A stretch of 64,000 nucleotides of DNA, from positions 4,113,023-4,177,022 of the forward strand of contig NC_066513.1 of assembly GCF_024679095.1 (NCBI RefSeq). The letters run 5' to 3'. Positions 1 through 10,422 of this stretch are shown in pieces. The number at the start of each line of letters is the position of its first letter. Within the stretch, counting starts at the first letter, position 1. A model generated the notes under the pieces. The model was not told the DNA's origin. It did not search any database and saw only the letters and a list, made by a program, of their open reading frames with translations. This DNA is from Eriocheir sinensis (taxonomy: Eukaryota; Arthropoda; Malacostraca; Decapoda; Varunidae). The translations under genes and the position numbers were made by a program.

Positions 1-1082
1 CAAGTGTCAGTTCCCCCATAACAGTGGTGGCAATGGTGAGCATCCATTTCTGTGTGGTTCCTCCCCATGATGGGGTAAGAAATTAGATGGCTCATCTCTT
101 GAAGGAGGTCTCAGGATTTGCTACCATTAGAAGTGTAATGTGATGAGGAGTAACTTTAGAAAATCAAAGTACAAAGAAGTTGATCTGAATGGGAGATGGG
201 AAGCTATGTGCTGGTCCTACTTGGATAGACTCAATGGGTCTTAAGTCTGGGGGTGCCCTCAGGCTCAACATTAGAGTCCACCTTGCACTTCCACCTTTGA
301 GGGATAAGTTTAGATTCTTGGACAAGTTTTTGGAGAAAATGTATTCATGAGGTGATCAATTTCTCATGCTTCAAGAAGTAATGCTAGAATACTGAGCTTT
401 GAATCCATGGGCCTGGGTTCAAAATCCAGTCTGGGCAGTTGGTGCTCACCCAGCAGTGCATCCTTCCTCTCAGGCTTGATGATAAATGGGTGCCTGGGGA
501 AACTCAGGGAAAGTAGTTTTTCTGGGGAAAGGTTGAGAATTCAGCATGTGTTCCATTTCCCATTTTTCCTGATTTCGGAACATAGTAGTACTCCTGTTTT
601 CGTACATCATTGGTTTCATTGGCATTTGAATGATGCAAAAATATGCAAGATCTAAAGAGGCTTTCTTTCCCTTTAAAATTCATGCTAATTTAATTAATCC
701 ATTTTGGGCCACCAAAAGTGCCCCCCTAAAATGATATTTACTGAAAAAATATAGCAATTTTAAACAATACTATAATATTAAATATTTCATAAAATATCTG
801 AAAGTAAAATGTTGAAAAAGCACTTCAGAAGAGTATTCAGATAAGTGGAGGGATGGAGACTTTCCAATCTATGACAGAGGCAGAACAATAGGACAAGAGT
901 TTAAGTTGCAAAAGCCTAGTTGTGAATATAATTGTCAAGAAATTTAGCTTCTCATATAGAAATATTGACAAGTGGACCAGTCTATATCCAGAGGCAGCTC
1001 AAGTGAGGATCCTTCTCAAGTTTAAAGATAAACTGGGTAAATGTGGATACAGAGGTAGGACCATGAACCATGACTAGGTAAA

Positions 1083-1110
1083 TACACACACACACACACA
1101 AAGTTTCTCC

Positions 1111-1148
<38 letters not shown>
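1083..1148. repeat. (AC)n then (TG)n, inverted microsatellite pair
   Basis: An (AC) run of about 9 units at 1083-1100 is followed after 12 bases by a (TG) run of about 18 units at 1113-1148. The two runs are complementary and could fold into a hairpin. Confidence 0.95.
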
Positions 1149-1149
<1 letters not shown>

Positions 1150-1569
1150 CAGTTTTCACTTGTTTTTATTACCCAATTGATGTACTGTACAAAATTTCTT
1201 AACGCTACTGTACTTGTCACTTTCTTTATCGGTTTCATTCATTGTCATCAATCAGTGGCTCAGGACTGTCACTTGTAGAAGCCGCTGGAGCCATCTTTCT
1301 GGCGAGTATTCAGCCGTCAACACTTAGACTAAATGAATCCCTCCTGAATCTCCCACTGCTTGGTGCCGCTCAACACATTTGACAGTTCATTTATTTTGGT
1401 TATTTTCAGTCTAGTAATTTTTGTCAGCCTCTGGAAAATTCACACTATTGGCATTTTCAGATTATCCATGTTCAGATTGTTGGACTTCCTTTATGTGTGT
1501 ATATATATTACATTGTCAAGGTAGTTTCCTTTTAGTGGCTGCTATCCTCAACACTGTTATGACCTCCAT

Positions 1570-1570
<1 letters not shown>

Positions 1571-1635
<65 letters not shown>
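1571..1635. repeat. (GA)n microsatellite
   Basis: An uninterrupted AG/GA dinucleotide run of about 65 bases. Open frames through it are Arg-Glu or Ser-Leu repeats and are not genes. Confidence 0.97.
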
Positions 1636-1638
<3 letters not shown>

Positions 1639-3179
1639 GTGCATGTGTGTGGGTGGGGGTGGGGGGTGGGTTCTTGTAGATAAAGTCTTTTGTAAGGTGT
1701 CAGACTGTTTTGGTTACATAAAAGGAAGTTGGGCTGGAAATAAAGAGTGTACTTTGTCTTCAAGAGTCAGCATGTGATTCATAAAATTGTACTGCCATGG
1801 TTTTATTGCTCACGTTTGCTGTCTCCTGCGTCAGGACAAGGTAATGCTAGATGTAAACACTTTGTGACCAAAGACCAAATCACCCTCTGGGGATCTTTTT
1901 TGGATGCACAAACTTAAGTGGCTTATTTTTTTCATGGTGTGTGTCAAGCTAATTGTCTCTGGCAACCAGAACTGCTGAGAAAACACTATTTTTTGTGAAA
2001 CTGTAGCTATGTTTAGGAAGGACTTTGTGAACTATTATGCCATTATGGAGCCCAATGAAAATAATTTATGCCCCCAAGCAAGCATTCTGATTGTTTTTTT
2101 TTTAATAATTCGTAAGTAGACTTTTTATGTCATACTTTCTTACCATTACAAGTTTCTTTTGTTTCTGTGAAAGGGCTCAAGATGCAATATTCATTATGAA
2201 TATGCACAACCAGGTTGATTTTTTTACATGTTTTCAAGCTGTCAGAGAATGCATATCACTCTCTAAGCATGTTTGTTTGGTAATGCTGTGGAGTGAGAGG
2301 CGTCTTTAAGCTGTGAGACATAATCTTGGAATTTATTGCTCCTGAAAATATGATGGTACTCAGTTACAGAACCAACTTGGAAGCGATATCAGTATGAGTA
2401 ATATGTATTTGTGTATTGATTATAGTTTTAATGATATCATTTGCAAGTTTTCAAACGGATATAATTGCACATTTGGCGAAAGGTGAAATTTTTTTTGCAT
2501 CATATCTCACACAGAGTACATACATATATTCATTGCCTAAATGAAAATATTGAGATTCTGTGTTGTTTAGACCTCTTATGGGCATGCTTCAAAAGTGTTT
2601 GGTACTTTTTGTTATTTCTTACTGAAAAAGTAGATGTCATATTTCCTGTGAGTAACTGCTTGTATTCAATGGATACTTGATCAAATAATGAGTAAGGTAT
2701 ATTATAAACTGTAAATTCTAATTCAAAATCATCATTATTTTGATTTTTACCACACAGTGGCAATGTGCAAACTTATTTTTCAGATAATATTCAGTATTAC
2801 CACAAGCTCTCACTCTTGTCATCTCAGATAACAGCAAAAAGATGGAATTTGGTGACAGATTATAGTGTTGCCAGTTAACTGAGGTGGATTGTATCACTTC
2901 AGTGTTTTCTTACACGAACAATAAATCTTGACAAAGCACTGCTCTCTTTGTATCCACAATGTGTATGTGATTGTGTTGCTACGTATTTAAAGCAGCAAGT
3001 AGCCAGTTATGGAACTAGTAAAGACTGAACAATAACGAGACGGCAACAATACCATCTAAACCAGCCAAAAGGTCTTCTGCAGGTCAATAACTTTTATTTC
3101 CTTCTTATATTTTAGCCCATGCTGCTGGTAGGCTTTCTTGGTGGGGTAAGCCTGTTATGATGCAGGAGTATTGTTTTTT

Positions 3180-4620
3180 TTGATGGAGTAGGTAGGAAGA
3201 CACCTACCGACCGGGCGCAAGCCACTCCCGGTGAGGTATATATGGGAGGTGAGAAGGGAGCTGAAGCCCTCCAAAGACCCTTCCCATGTCCTCACTAACC
3301 GTTTCCCTATTGTCTCACCAACACCGGAGAGTAGTTCAGCATGCTCTCTAAAGACAGATCCTCTCTCTCCACACCACACTACATTCACACAACATACACA
3401 CCTTTCCCAAAAATTTTAATTTCAAAATGGCGCACTTTCACCTTGACTCAAAGTCCCCGCCTGGGGGGGACCACAAATTCCCCCAGGGAGGACTCCCCTT
3501 CTGGCTGCCAACCCAAGAGGTGTCTTGATAACTCCTCGAACCTCTTTCTTCTCAATTTCTGCAACATTTGTGGTCTTCGTTCTAATTTTCATTCTGTGGA
3601 ACACCATCTCTCTTCCTCTAAACCTCACCTTCTCTTCCTCACCGAAACACAGGTTTCTGAGGCTACTGAGAGCAATCTCTACTCTGTTCCCTCCTACTAT
3701 CTCTATCCTAAATTTCAATCCAAAGCTGGATGTTGTGCCTACGTGCGCAACAACATCACTTGCTCTCGCACCCACGACCTTGACTCTTAAGAATTTTCCA
3801 CCATCTAGCTAAGACTTCATTGTCGTTCTATTACTACATACATCTGTGCTGTTTATCTCTCACCTAACTCTACTAACTATGTAAAATTCTTTGACTACTT
3901 GAACTCTAAAGTGCAGCACATCTTGGCCCACTCTCCTTTCGCTGAAATCTCCATTCTAGGAGATTTCAATGTTCACCACCAGCTTTGGCTTTCATCCTCT
4001 TTCACTGACCAGCCTGATGAACAAGCCTACAACTTTGCTATCCTCAACGATCTAGAGCAGTTGGTCCAGCACCCTACACGTATTCCCGACCGTCTTGGAG
4101 ACAGGCCCAACATTCTAGACCTCTTCCTTCCCTCTAACCCTTCTGCTTACTCTGTCAAACTGTTCTCTCCGTTGGGCTCCTCCGATCACAACCTTATTTC
4201 TGTATCTTGTCTTATCGCTCCTGTACACCCTCTGCACCCAATGAAGAGGCGATGCTTCTGGCATTTTGCTTCAGCTCGGTGGGACGACCTGAGGATGTAC
4301 TTTTCCAATTTCCCATGGAATGATTATTGCTTCCATGAGCAAGACCCCTCTGTGTGTGGTCAGTGCATCACAGAGGTGATTGTATCTGGAATGGAGGCAT
4401 ACATTCCACGTACTTTCTCTACTCCTCACGCTAAAAAGCCTTGGTTTAATCATGCTAACTCTTTCTGTTATAAATCATTAAATCACTTTTATCATTATTG
4501 ACTTTTCAATGCTTATTGAACGTAAACTGCTGCCGCCGCCGCAAAATAGCTCACAGAGAGGTTCAACTTGCTTACCGTTTCCAGATTTCCCTCACTGATC
4601 ACAAAGATCACAAGTGGACA
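3180..4620 (+). mobile_element. LINE-A, 5' half with endonuclease remains
   Basis: The 5' part of a non-LTR retrotransposon on the plus strand. A GC-richer leader at about 3180-3520 precedes an apurinic-type endonuclease frame. Decayed endonuclease/linker sequence continues past the last open frame to about 4620. The reverse transcriptase half is missing here, but what looks like the complementary half of the same family is on the minus strand at 52078-54030. More decayed pieces lie at 8990-9660. The clade looks like the jockey/CR1 group, which is inferred from motifs only. Confidence 0.7.
3341..4501 (+). pseudogene. LINE-A endonuclease, frameshifted
   Basis: This encodes the N-terminal endonuclease of a LINE ORF2, which nicks target DNA to prime reverse transcription. 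The first part (frame ending near 3790) has NICGLRSNF followed by LLFLTETQ, the usual start of the fold. The second part (3899-4501) is in another frame and has GDFN (metal and nucleotide site), NILDL, and SDHN near the C-terminus, where His belongs to the catalytic pair. At least one frameshift and a stop lie between 3790 and 3899. No reverse transcriptase follows, so the copy is dead. The motif order makes the endonuclease call secure; the clade is not. Confidence 0.75.
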
Positions 4621-4836
4621 AACTAGAACAAAACCAGGAAAATTAATACTTTTAATGTTGTGTATTCCCACAGCGTGCATTTGTGGTGGACAGCAGAATG
4701 ACTAATTTCAGCGGGGAAATATTTCTCGCAACACCGGCCAGTGTAGTGGACCTTCTTGTTCTTTTGACCTGTAACGCTTTGTATTGCCTCTTAGGTCCTC
4801 CTCCTCCACACTTTTATACTTCACAACATGCACTTA
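4621..4836. other. no feature seen
   Basis: Spacer between the LINE-A fragment and the MITE. I see no coding motif or repeat in it. Confidence 0.5.
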
Positions 4837-5303
4837 GGGCCGCTTTCACAGTCATATTGTTTGTTTTGATCATTGCCAATGTCAGCGATCGCCACTATAG
4901 CATTTCCACGTGAAACTGGCCGATGGGGTACGTAATGGCGGCTGCGGGGTTACCCTGGCCCCGCACTTACCACACACCCTCAACATCTCGCTTCGTGTGC
5001 AGCCGCCACTACCCCATCGGCCAGTTTTACGTGAAATACTAGGCGGCGACAACTTTGCCAGATTGTCGTACTCAGCCGATTATATTTCCCGACATCTTAC
5101 CCCTAAACTGTCTTCTGGGCTCCAATAACGAAACTCATTTATAGTTATCATTAAAAGAGTTAGATCCTCATGTTTCTTGGCAATAGTTAGGCATCAGAAA
5201 CCGGTAAATACTATGCTCCAGGTACGACAATCTGGCAACGGTGAGCGGCGATCGCCGCCATTGGTAATGATCAAAACAAACAAAGTGACTGTGAAAGCGG
5301 CCC
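4837..5303. mobile_element. Harbinger-like palindromic MITE with TTA duplication
   Basis: A 467-bp non-autonomous DNA transposon. Its ends are inverted repeats of roughly 55-60 bp beginning GGGCCGCTTTCACAGTCA, and they are flanked by a direct TTA at 4834-4836 and 5304-5306. A 3-bp TWA duplication and GGG-type ends are typical of PIF/Harbinger elements. Inside are two further nested inverted repeats: about 4909-4945 against 4999-5035, and 5058-5071 against 5222-5235. There is no transposase frame, so it would need an enzyme supplied elsewhere. Confidence 0.85.
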
Positions 5304-5309
5304 TTAGTT

Positions 5310-5561
5310 ACTAAACAGTGCGCACTTATACACTTCACCCTGAACTTAGGTGTTTTTCTGTCCTTTTCTTTTCCTGATTTTGCTTTTCTATGCCCTTTTG
5401 CTATTTTTCACTATTACTTTTCACCATCACTGCCATGCATTACAGGTCAAAAGAAGAAGAAGAAGAGGAAAACAACACCGGGAGATCTACAATTTTCAGA
5501 CTTGAGAAAAAGGTTCTTAGACTGTGATTCCACAGCACGGGGTGTTCTCTTATCTTGTTAA
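5310..5561. other. no feature seen
   Basis: Unremarkable AT-rich spacer with one short GAA-rich stretch near 5450. No supported gene. Confidence 0.5.
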
Positions 5562-6045
5562 TTAACCCGTTCGTGGTCAACCACCTCACCTGACGTGTTA
5601 ATTATGTTACTCCCTCTGGTCAACCACGTCATATGACGTTTTATTATTTTTTTTTCCACGAGAATGAAATGCCTCTAGCGGTTTATAATTACGTTTACTG
5701 AAGTGTCAGGCATCTTTTCTCAAGTGATGACTTTATGCGCGGCAGTTTTATTGGTTCAGAGCATGCTTATTCAGTATGGCACGTAGATGTCGACTCGGCG
5801 CTTTCACTGATGAGCAAATTCAGCTTCATTTCAAGGAAGAGGAGGGTGATACTGACAGTGAATATACAATAGATGATAGTGATAAAGATGAAGATTATGT
5901 TTTTCAAGAAAGTGAAGAAAGCCAATCAGCAAGTGGATCTGTATATTATCCAGCAGACACAACAGCAGCTGACTACTCCTCAAACATATACTCTGGACCA
6001 TCACCTACTCAACTATCTTGCAATCTAAAAATTGAAAAACCTTGA
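5562..6045 (+). mobile_element. piggyBac-like element, left end only
   Basis: A TTAA (5562-5565) is followed directly by CCCGTTCGTGG, then by a sub-terminal region with repeated GGTCAACCAC and CATATGACG words, and then by a transposase-like N-terminus. TTAA targets and CCC-type ends are the hallmark of piggyBac elements. No right end (the mirror image followed by TTAA) was found downstream, so this is a remnant. Confidence 0.55.
5776..6045 (+). pseudogene. piggyBac-like transposase N-terminus (truncated)
   Basis: The frame opens with ATG and MARRCRLGAFTDEQI, then a strongly acidic Asp/Glu/Ser stretch (residues about 20-50). This resembles the disordered N-terminal region that precedes the catalytic domain in piggyBac transposases. 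It stops after 89 codons, and no DDD catalytic core follows in any frame. The family call rests on the acidic leader plus the TTAA-CCC end 210 bases upstream. A short unrelated acidic protein is possible but less likely. Confidence 0.45.
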
Positions 6046-6253
6046 AACCAACAACATAGTATAAAATATTGTTAAAGGTGTGGGTGATTTATGAAATACA
6101 AAAGTGTAATTTACTACATTTGAAAGAATGATGGGCTCTTTGGGCCAAAACACTGAGTCACTGAGGACAACACCCACTTTCTGGCAACTTTTCCAATGTT
6201 TCAGGGACTGGTAACATTTTGTGCCATATAGTTGTTTACAATCTGATGAAATA

Positions 6254-8344
6254 TTTATTTTCTGGAAATGCCATGTACGTACTGGTATACAATGGCTTGC
6301 ATACCAACACCAGTAGATGTACTACACTTTGACTGTCTTTGAGTAGCACTACAGTGTAGAACATAATTTTCCGTGGACACCACACAGTCTAATATAATAT
6401 GCTGTGATAAAGTCTGACTCTTTAGAAGTGCATAACTTACCGACAATGCCGACGGGCAGTGCAGCGACATGCTGTGATCCTTTGGATACCAGCATGTTGG
6501 ATGGATGCCTCACATCAACACAGTCTTGAGTTGGGGTGACACCTCTGACCTCCTCCTCATGTGCCGTGGATTCTGAAATGAATGAAGAAACAACTGAAGT
6601 GTTAAAAAGACTTGGATGCTGTTGAACACATTCTGCAGTGGACACCACACAGCCTAATATATGCTGTGATACATAGGGACTTTTAGATGTACATTACTTA
6701 CTGACAATGCTGACGGGCAGTGCAGCGACATGCTGTGATCCTTTGGATACCAGCATGTCGGATGGATGCCTCACATCAACACAGTCTTGAGTTGGGGTGA
6801 CACCTCTGACCTCCTCCTCATGTGCCGTGGATTCTGAAATGAATGAAGAAACAACTGAAGTGTTAAAAAGACTTGGATGCTGTAGAACACACTCTGCAGT
6901 GGACACCACACAGCCTAATATATGCTGTGATACATAGGGACTTTTAGATGTACATTACTTACCGACAATGCTGATGGGCAGTGCAGCTACATGCTGTGAT
7001 CCTTTGGATAGGAGCATGTCAGACTGTTGCCTCACATCAACAAGGTCTTGAGTTGAGGAGGTGTCACTTTGAGGGTCTTCTCCAGGTGCTGATGACTCTG
7101 AAAAGAGAGAAACACCAGAAGCAGTTACTGCTGTGGATGGGGGCTTTATTTGGCTAGAAGGTTGTGCAGGTTTCTGTGGACTCCTGGAGGATTTATAAGG
7201 TTTGATATGAACTAATGCAATTTCTTTTTCAAGAACCTTTCCATTTTTACTGACTTTTACACAGTTATCTAAGATGCTGTGTATGTCATAAGGGCCAAGC
7301 CAATTTTCCTCTAGCTGGGAGCCTTTTCTTCCTTGTTTTCTATTATTTTTTACAAGAACTTTCATTCCAATTTCAAAATCAAATGATTTACAACCTTTAG
7401 CCTTTTTCATGTCATAATATTTCTTTTGTTTAGCTTGTGCTATAGGGATATTGGAGTCCACTTTTTCTTTAATAGTTTTCATGTAGCTAACTTGACTTTA
7501 TTGACTCATCTGAAGGATTTAAATTTGGAATTTCTAAGGCGTCAGCTTCCTCGATATCATTTCATTGAAGTTCAATAAACAGTCTTGGCTGTCTACCAAA
7601 CATCAAAAAAAATGGTGAATACTTTGTTGAAGCCTGCAAAGATGTTCTGATATCAAATAAAGCAGGTTCTAGGTGTTGGTCCCAATCATTTTTATTTTTA
7701 TTTACTTTAGTTAAGACGCCCTTCAGCGTTTGATTGTTTTTTTTCATTTTGACCATTAGTTTGGGGGTGGTAAGCTAATGTTACAAGATGCTTAATTTGG
7801 AAAAGGGAAAAAAAATTCATTTAATGTATTACAGAATTCTTTTCCCTGGTCTGTTAAAAAAATTTCTGGGGGCCCAAAACGTAAAAAACACTCAGAAGTT
7901 TGTCACAAACACAATCAGCAGATTTTGAAGGCAAAGGGAATGCTTCTACAAATTTTGACCATAAATCCGTCAAAGTTAAAACATACTTGTTGCCAGATTG
8001 ACTTTCAGGTAGTGGGCCGATTAAATCTACACCAATCATCTGCCATGGGCCTTCAGTCTTAATAGGTTTCAAAACTGGTGCTACAGTTTTATTTTTTTCA
8101 GATCTTTGACACCTATCACACTCTCTTATCCACTTCATGACATTTTTTTTATTTCCTAACCAATAAAACCTTTCAGTAATTTTCTTAACAGTTTTACTGA
8201 TCCCCATGTGAGCTCCTCTACTGGAGTCATGAACATCTTGGAATACTTTCCTTTTCTCTTCCTCTGTGAGTATGGCATCTTTCAGCTGCACTGGACCTCC
8301 TTCCTTCGGTTGGTAGATGTACTGAAGCCGGTTCGGATCAACAT
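6254..8344 (-). pseudogene. integrase-derived gene (gypsy-type IN, KRBA2-like), broken
   Basis: Reading down the minus strand: a probable splice acceptor (CAG at 8345-8347) opens an exon. It carries the integrase zinc finger (HDSSRGAH then CDRCQ), the DDE core (MIGVDLIGPL, LTDQG, and a decayed HPQTNG-like motif near 7760) and a C-terminal domain (NWLGPYDI near 7300). Integrases of this kind join DNA ends. Acceptor-donor exon structure and a missing reverse transcriptase suggest a captured or domesticated integrase gene, similar to invertebrate KRBA2-like loci, rather than a plain LTR element. The frame is lost near 7855, 7810 and 7495, and there is a TGA near 7560. Several of these lie at homopolymers. 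Three duplicated exons follow, then AATAAA on the minus strand at 6254-6259. Confidence 0.6.
6441..7097 (-). repeat. three tandem exon copies, period 261 bp
   Basis: Exons at 6963-7097 (135 bp), 6702-6833 (132 bp) and 6441-6572 (132 bp) repeat with a period of exactly 261 bp, separated by 129-bp introns (6834-6962 and 6573-6701). Each exon is preceded by a pyrimidine tract and CAG and followed by GTAAGT. All lengths are multiples of three with the same phase, so splicing adds a 44-45 residue unit ending in ...GSQHVAALP.... The two lower copies are almost identical, introns included. Confidence 0.85.
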
Positions 8345-8389
8345 CTGAAAGTTTGAGTCATCATCATTATCATCATATGCAGCCTGAGT

Positions 8390-8700
8390 CAGACTCGCAC
8401 CTCGTCATCGGTCTACCCATTTTCTAGTTCCACCTATTGATTCCTTCTCTGTTACTGCTTAGGTCCATCTGTTGTCAATTCTTCTGTATATTATATGGCC
8501 AGCCCATGCCAATTTCTTCTTTATAATGCTAAGAAAATCTTCTACTTTTGTCTGTTCTCTTATCCAGGAGACCATTTTCTTGTCTCCAAGTTATCCCAAA
8601 TATTATCCTCTCCATTCTTCTTTGAGCACTTCTTAATTTTCGTTCAGTACCTTTTGTTATACAAAGTTTCACAGCAGTAAGTTAATATTGGCAGGACAGA
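8390..8700 (-). mobile_element. decayed LINE reverse transcriptase C-terminus
   Basis: Minus-strand translation near 8400-8510 gives a degraded form of the WAGH...DNRWT pattern seen near the C-terminus of many endonuclease-reverse transcriptases of arthropod LINEs. Frames are broken throughout. It lies just upstream of the integrase-derived exon and would be intronic to that gene. Confidence 0.35.
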
Positions 8701-8989
8701 CACACTGGTTGTACACTTTTCTTTTTAGGGAAAGAAGTAGTTTTGTTTTCAGTGTTTGTTTGTTTGTTTTTCTGAATGCACTCCAATCCATATATACCTA
8801 TTCTTCACATAATTTCTCTGGACTGGTCTTGGTTTAACTTGATAATCTGTTCCAAATACGAGTATACATATCCTTAAACTGCTCCTATCCCTTTGTCTTC
8901 AATTTTTATTTGTTGTGGTTGGAAAGGAAAGGGAATTTAAGATAAAGGAGTAGAGATGAATAGAGACCGTATGAGGGAAGCTTCTGAAT

Positions 8990-9225
8990 TAAAGCTTTGT
9001 GCTAGACTCTTTCAAAAGCTTTTGGTGTGTCTAAGCCTTAGCAACAGCAATACTTTACCGAATCTACATACCTAAAGAGGATAACCAAGAATTAGTGGGA
9101 AACAAAATCTCGTCAGTAGAGAGACCAGAACGGAAGCCATACTGATGATCAGATAGAAGATTATGAGTAGGTAAATGTCGATAAATTTTATTTACTTATT
9201 ATTTTACACAAGGGGCCAGCCAAGG

Positions 9226-9268
<43 letters not shown>

Positions 9269-9660
9269 AAAAAAGATTCAGTCAGTTAGAGGAGAATCGA
9301 CGAAATGAAAAGCTTTAGACTCCACCCTATTACGAAGCTGTGTATGAGTTGAACTATCCCACACATGAGACGCATACTCCACACACAAATGGATAAGTCC
9401 CCTATATAGAGCAAGCAGTTGGTGGGGGTAAAAAACTGGAGGAGACAAAAACAGAATGCCCAATTTCGTAGAATCTGTTTTAGTAAGAGAAAAATCATGA
9501 GGTTTCCAGGATGTCTAGTGTAGAAGAAGGGTAAAGTTTCATGTAGGGGATAGTCGTTTGGAACATTACGTCAAGTAGATAGGTGGAGAAATTGAGTTTT
9601 TGAAGCATTGAACATCACAAGGTTTGTTCTGTCCTAATTTGAAACAAGAGAAATATCACA
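8990..9660 (-). mobile_element. LINE-A fragments, decayed
   Basis: 8990-9180 aligns by eye with 53250-53420 and 9280-9660 with 52540-52870 of the better LINE-A copy, in the same orientation but with an internal deletion. The recognisable peptide is ALYRGLIHLCVEYASHVWDS near 9390. An (CA)n tract separates the two pieces. It is a dead relic. Confidence 0.6.
9227..9264. repeat. (CA)n microsatellite
   Basis: A CA dinucleotide run inside the decayed LINE-A relic. Confidence 0.95.
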
Positions 9661-9889
9661 TTTGAGTTAAAAGTGTGAAGATTTTGACATTTCTATTGAT
9701 TAAGGAGTTTTTAGCATTCTTCTATGCAGAAATATATAGGGCATGATTTTCAAGAGGTGGAAGGTTACCGTACCTTTTGTGAGCTGCCTCTCTATCACAG
9801 ATAGCACGAAAGCAAGCTAAGTTAAACCAAAGATTTGTGAATTTTAAAGGCAAGGTTACATCACGTAAAAGGGGTCATGGGTATATGGG

Positions 9890-9975
9890 GGACATTAGTA
9901 TTAGAGGGGCACTGCCTTGTATGGGCCAATTGGCCTTCTGCAGTTGCCTGTTTCTTATGTTCTTATGTTAATTAA
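9890..9975 (+). mobile_element. LINE 3' tail (TTCTTATG)n
   Basis: A GGGCCAATTGGCCTTCTGCAG-like segment followed by TTCTTATGTTCTTATG. The same sort of tail occurs on the minus strand at 35478-35675, where it follows recognisable LINE coding sequence. It is a very short 3' remnant. Confidence 0.5.
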
Positions 9976-10187
9976 CCTGCTCATGACTGTTACAAATATA
10001 TATTTTGTTATTGTGTATATTGTTTTGATACAACAAAATTCAAAGTTCAAATTCCCTTTAATAGAATATATGCCACACCTAGAGTTCTTATTTTCTCAAT
10101 TATCTATTGTATATTTAAATGAGAAGAATAGAGAAAAAAATTAAAATAAATCAAAATTATACATACCATGGAGCTGAAAACGCTTAG

Positions 10188-10372
10188 CAGACACCAGGAG
10201 TTACTAACCTCCCAGTAGTACCTATAGCCTAGCCTAAGACGCATTGCTACCACATCCTGAGGGGCACTGTCCCTTAATACCTCCATGGTGTCGCCCATAG
10301 GAATAAACACAGCGCTGGGAGACACTAACATAGTGGAGGCTGCTGGCGCTGCCAGTGTCACAGCAGTGGCTG
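10188..10372 (-). mobile_element. I-type LINE copy, left part (inverted 5' portion)
   Basis: Matches 59056-59236 of the better I-type LINE copy in the same orientation, including the peptide APQDVVAMRLRLGYRYYWE from the region after RNase H. It breaks off at 10372, where LINE-B begins. The continuation resumes at about 17191. Confidence 0.75.
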
Positions 10373-10422
10373 AGTTTACTTACTTACTTAGTTTACTTAG
10401 TTGTGTCTAGAGGTCTTGTGCC

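Larger units (their letters stand above)
1..3150. other. no gene recognised
   Basis: AT-rich sequence with short open frames that carry no recognisable domain, no family motif and no convincing splice pattern. The only clear structures are two microsatellites, listed separately. It is probably intergenic or intronic host DNA. Confidence 0.6.

Noticed and set aside
407..2763. Short frames in the first 3 kb
   Set aside because: No motifs, no splice pattern and lengths expected by chance.
5776..6045. Possible host acidic protein
   Set aside because: The acidic leader next to a TTAA-CCC end fits a transposase N-terminus better, so it was listed as a piggyBac-like remnant with modest confidence.
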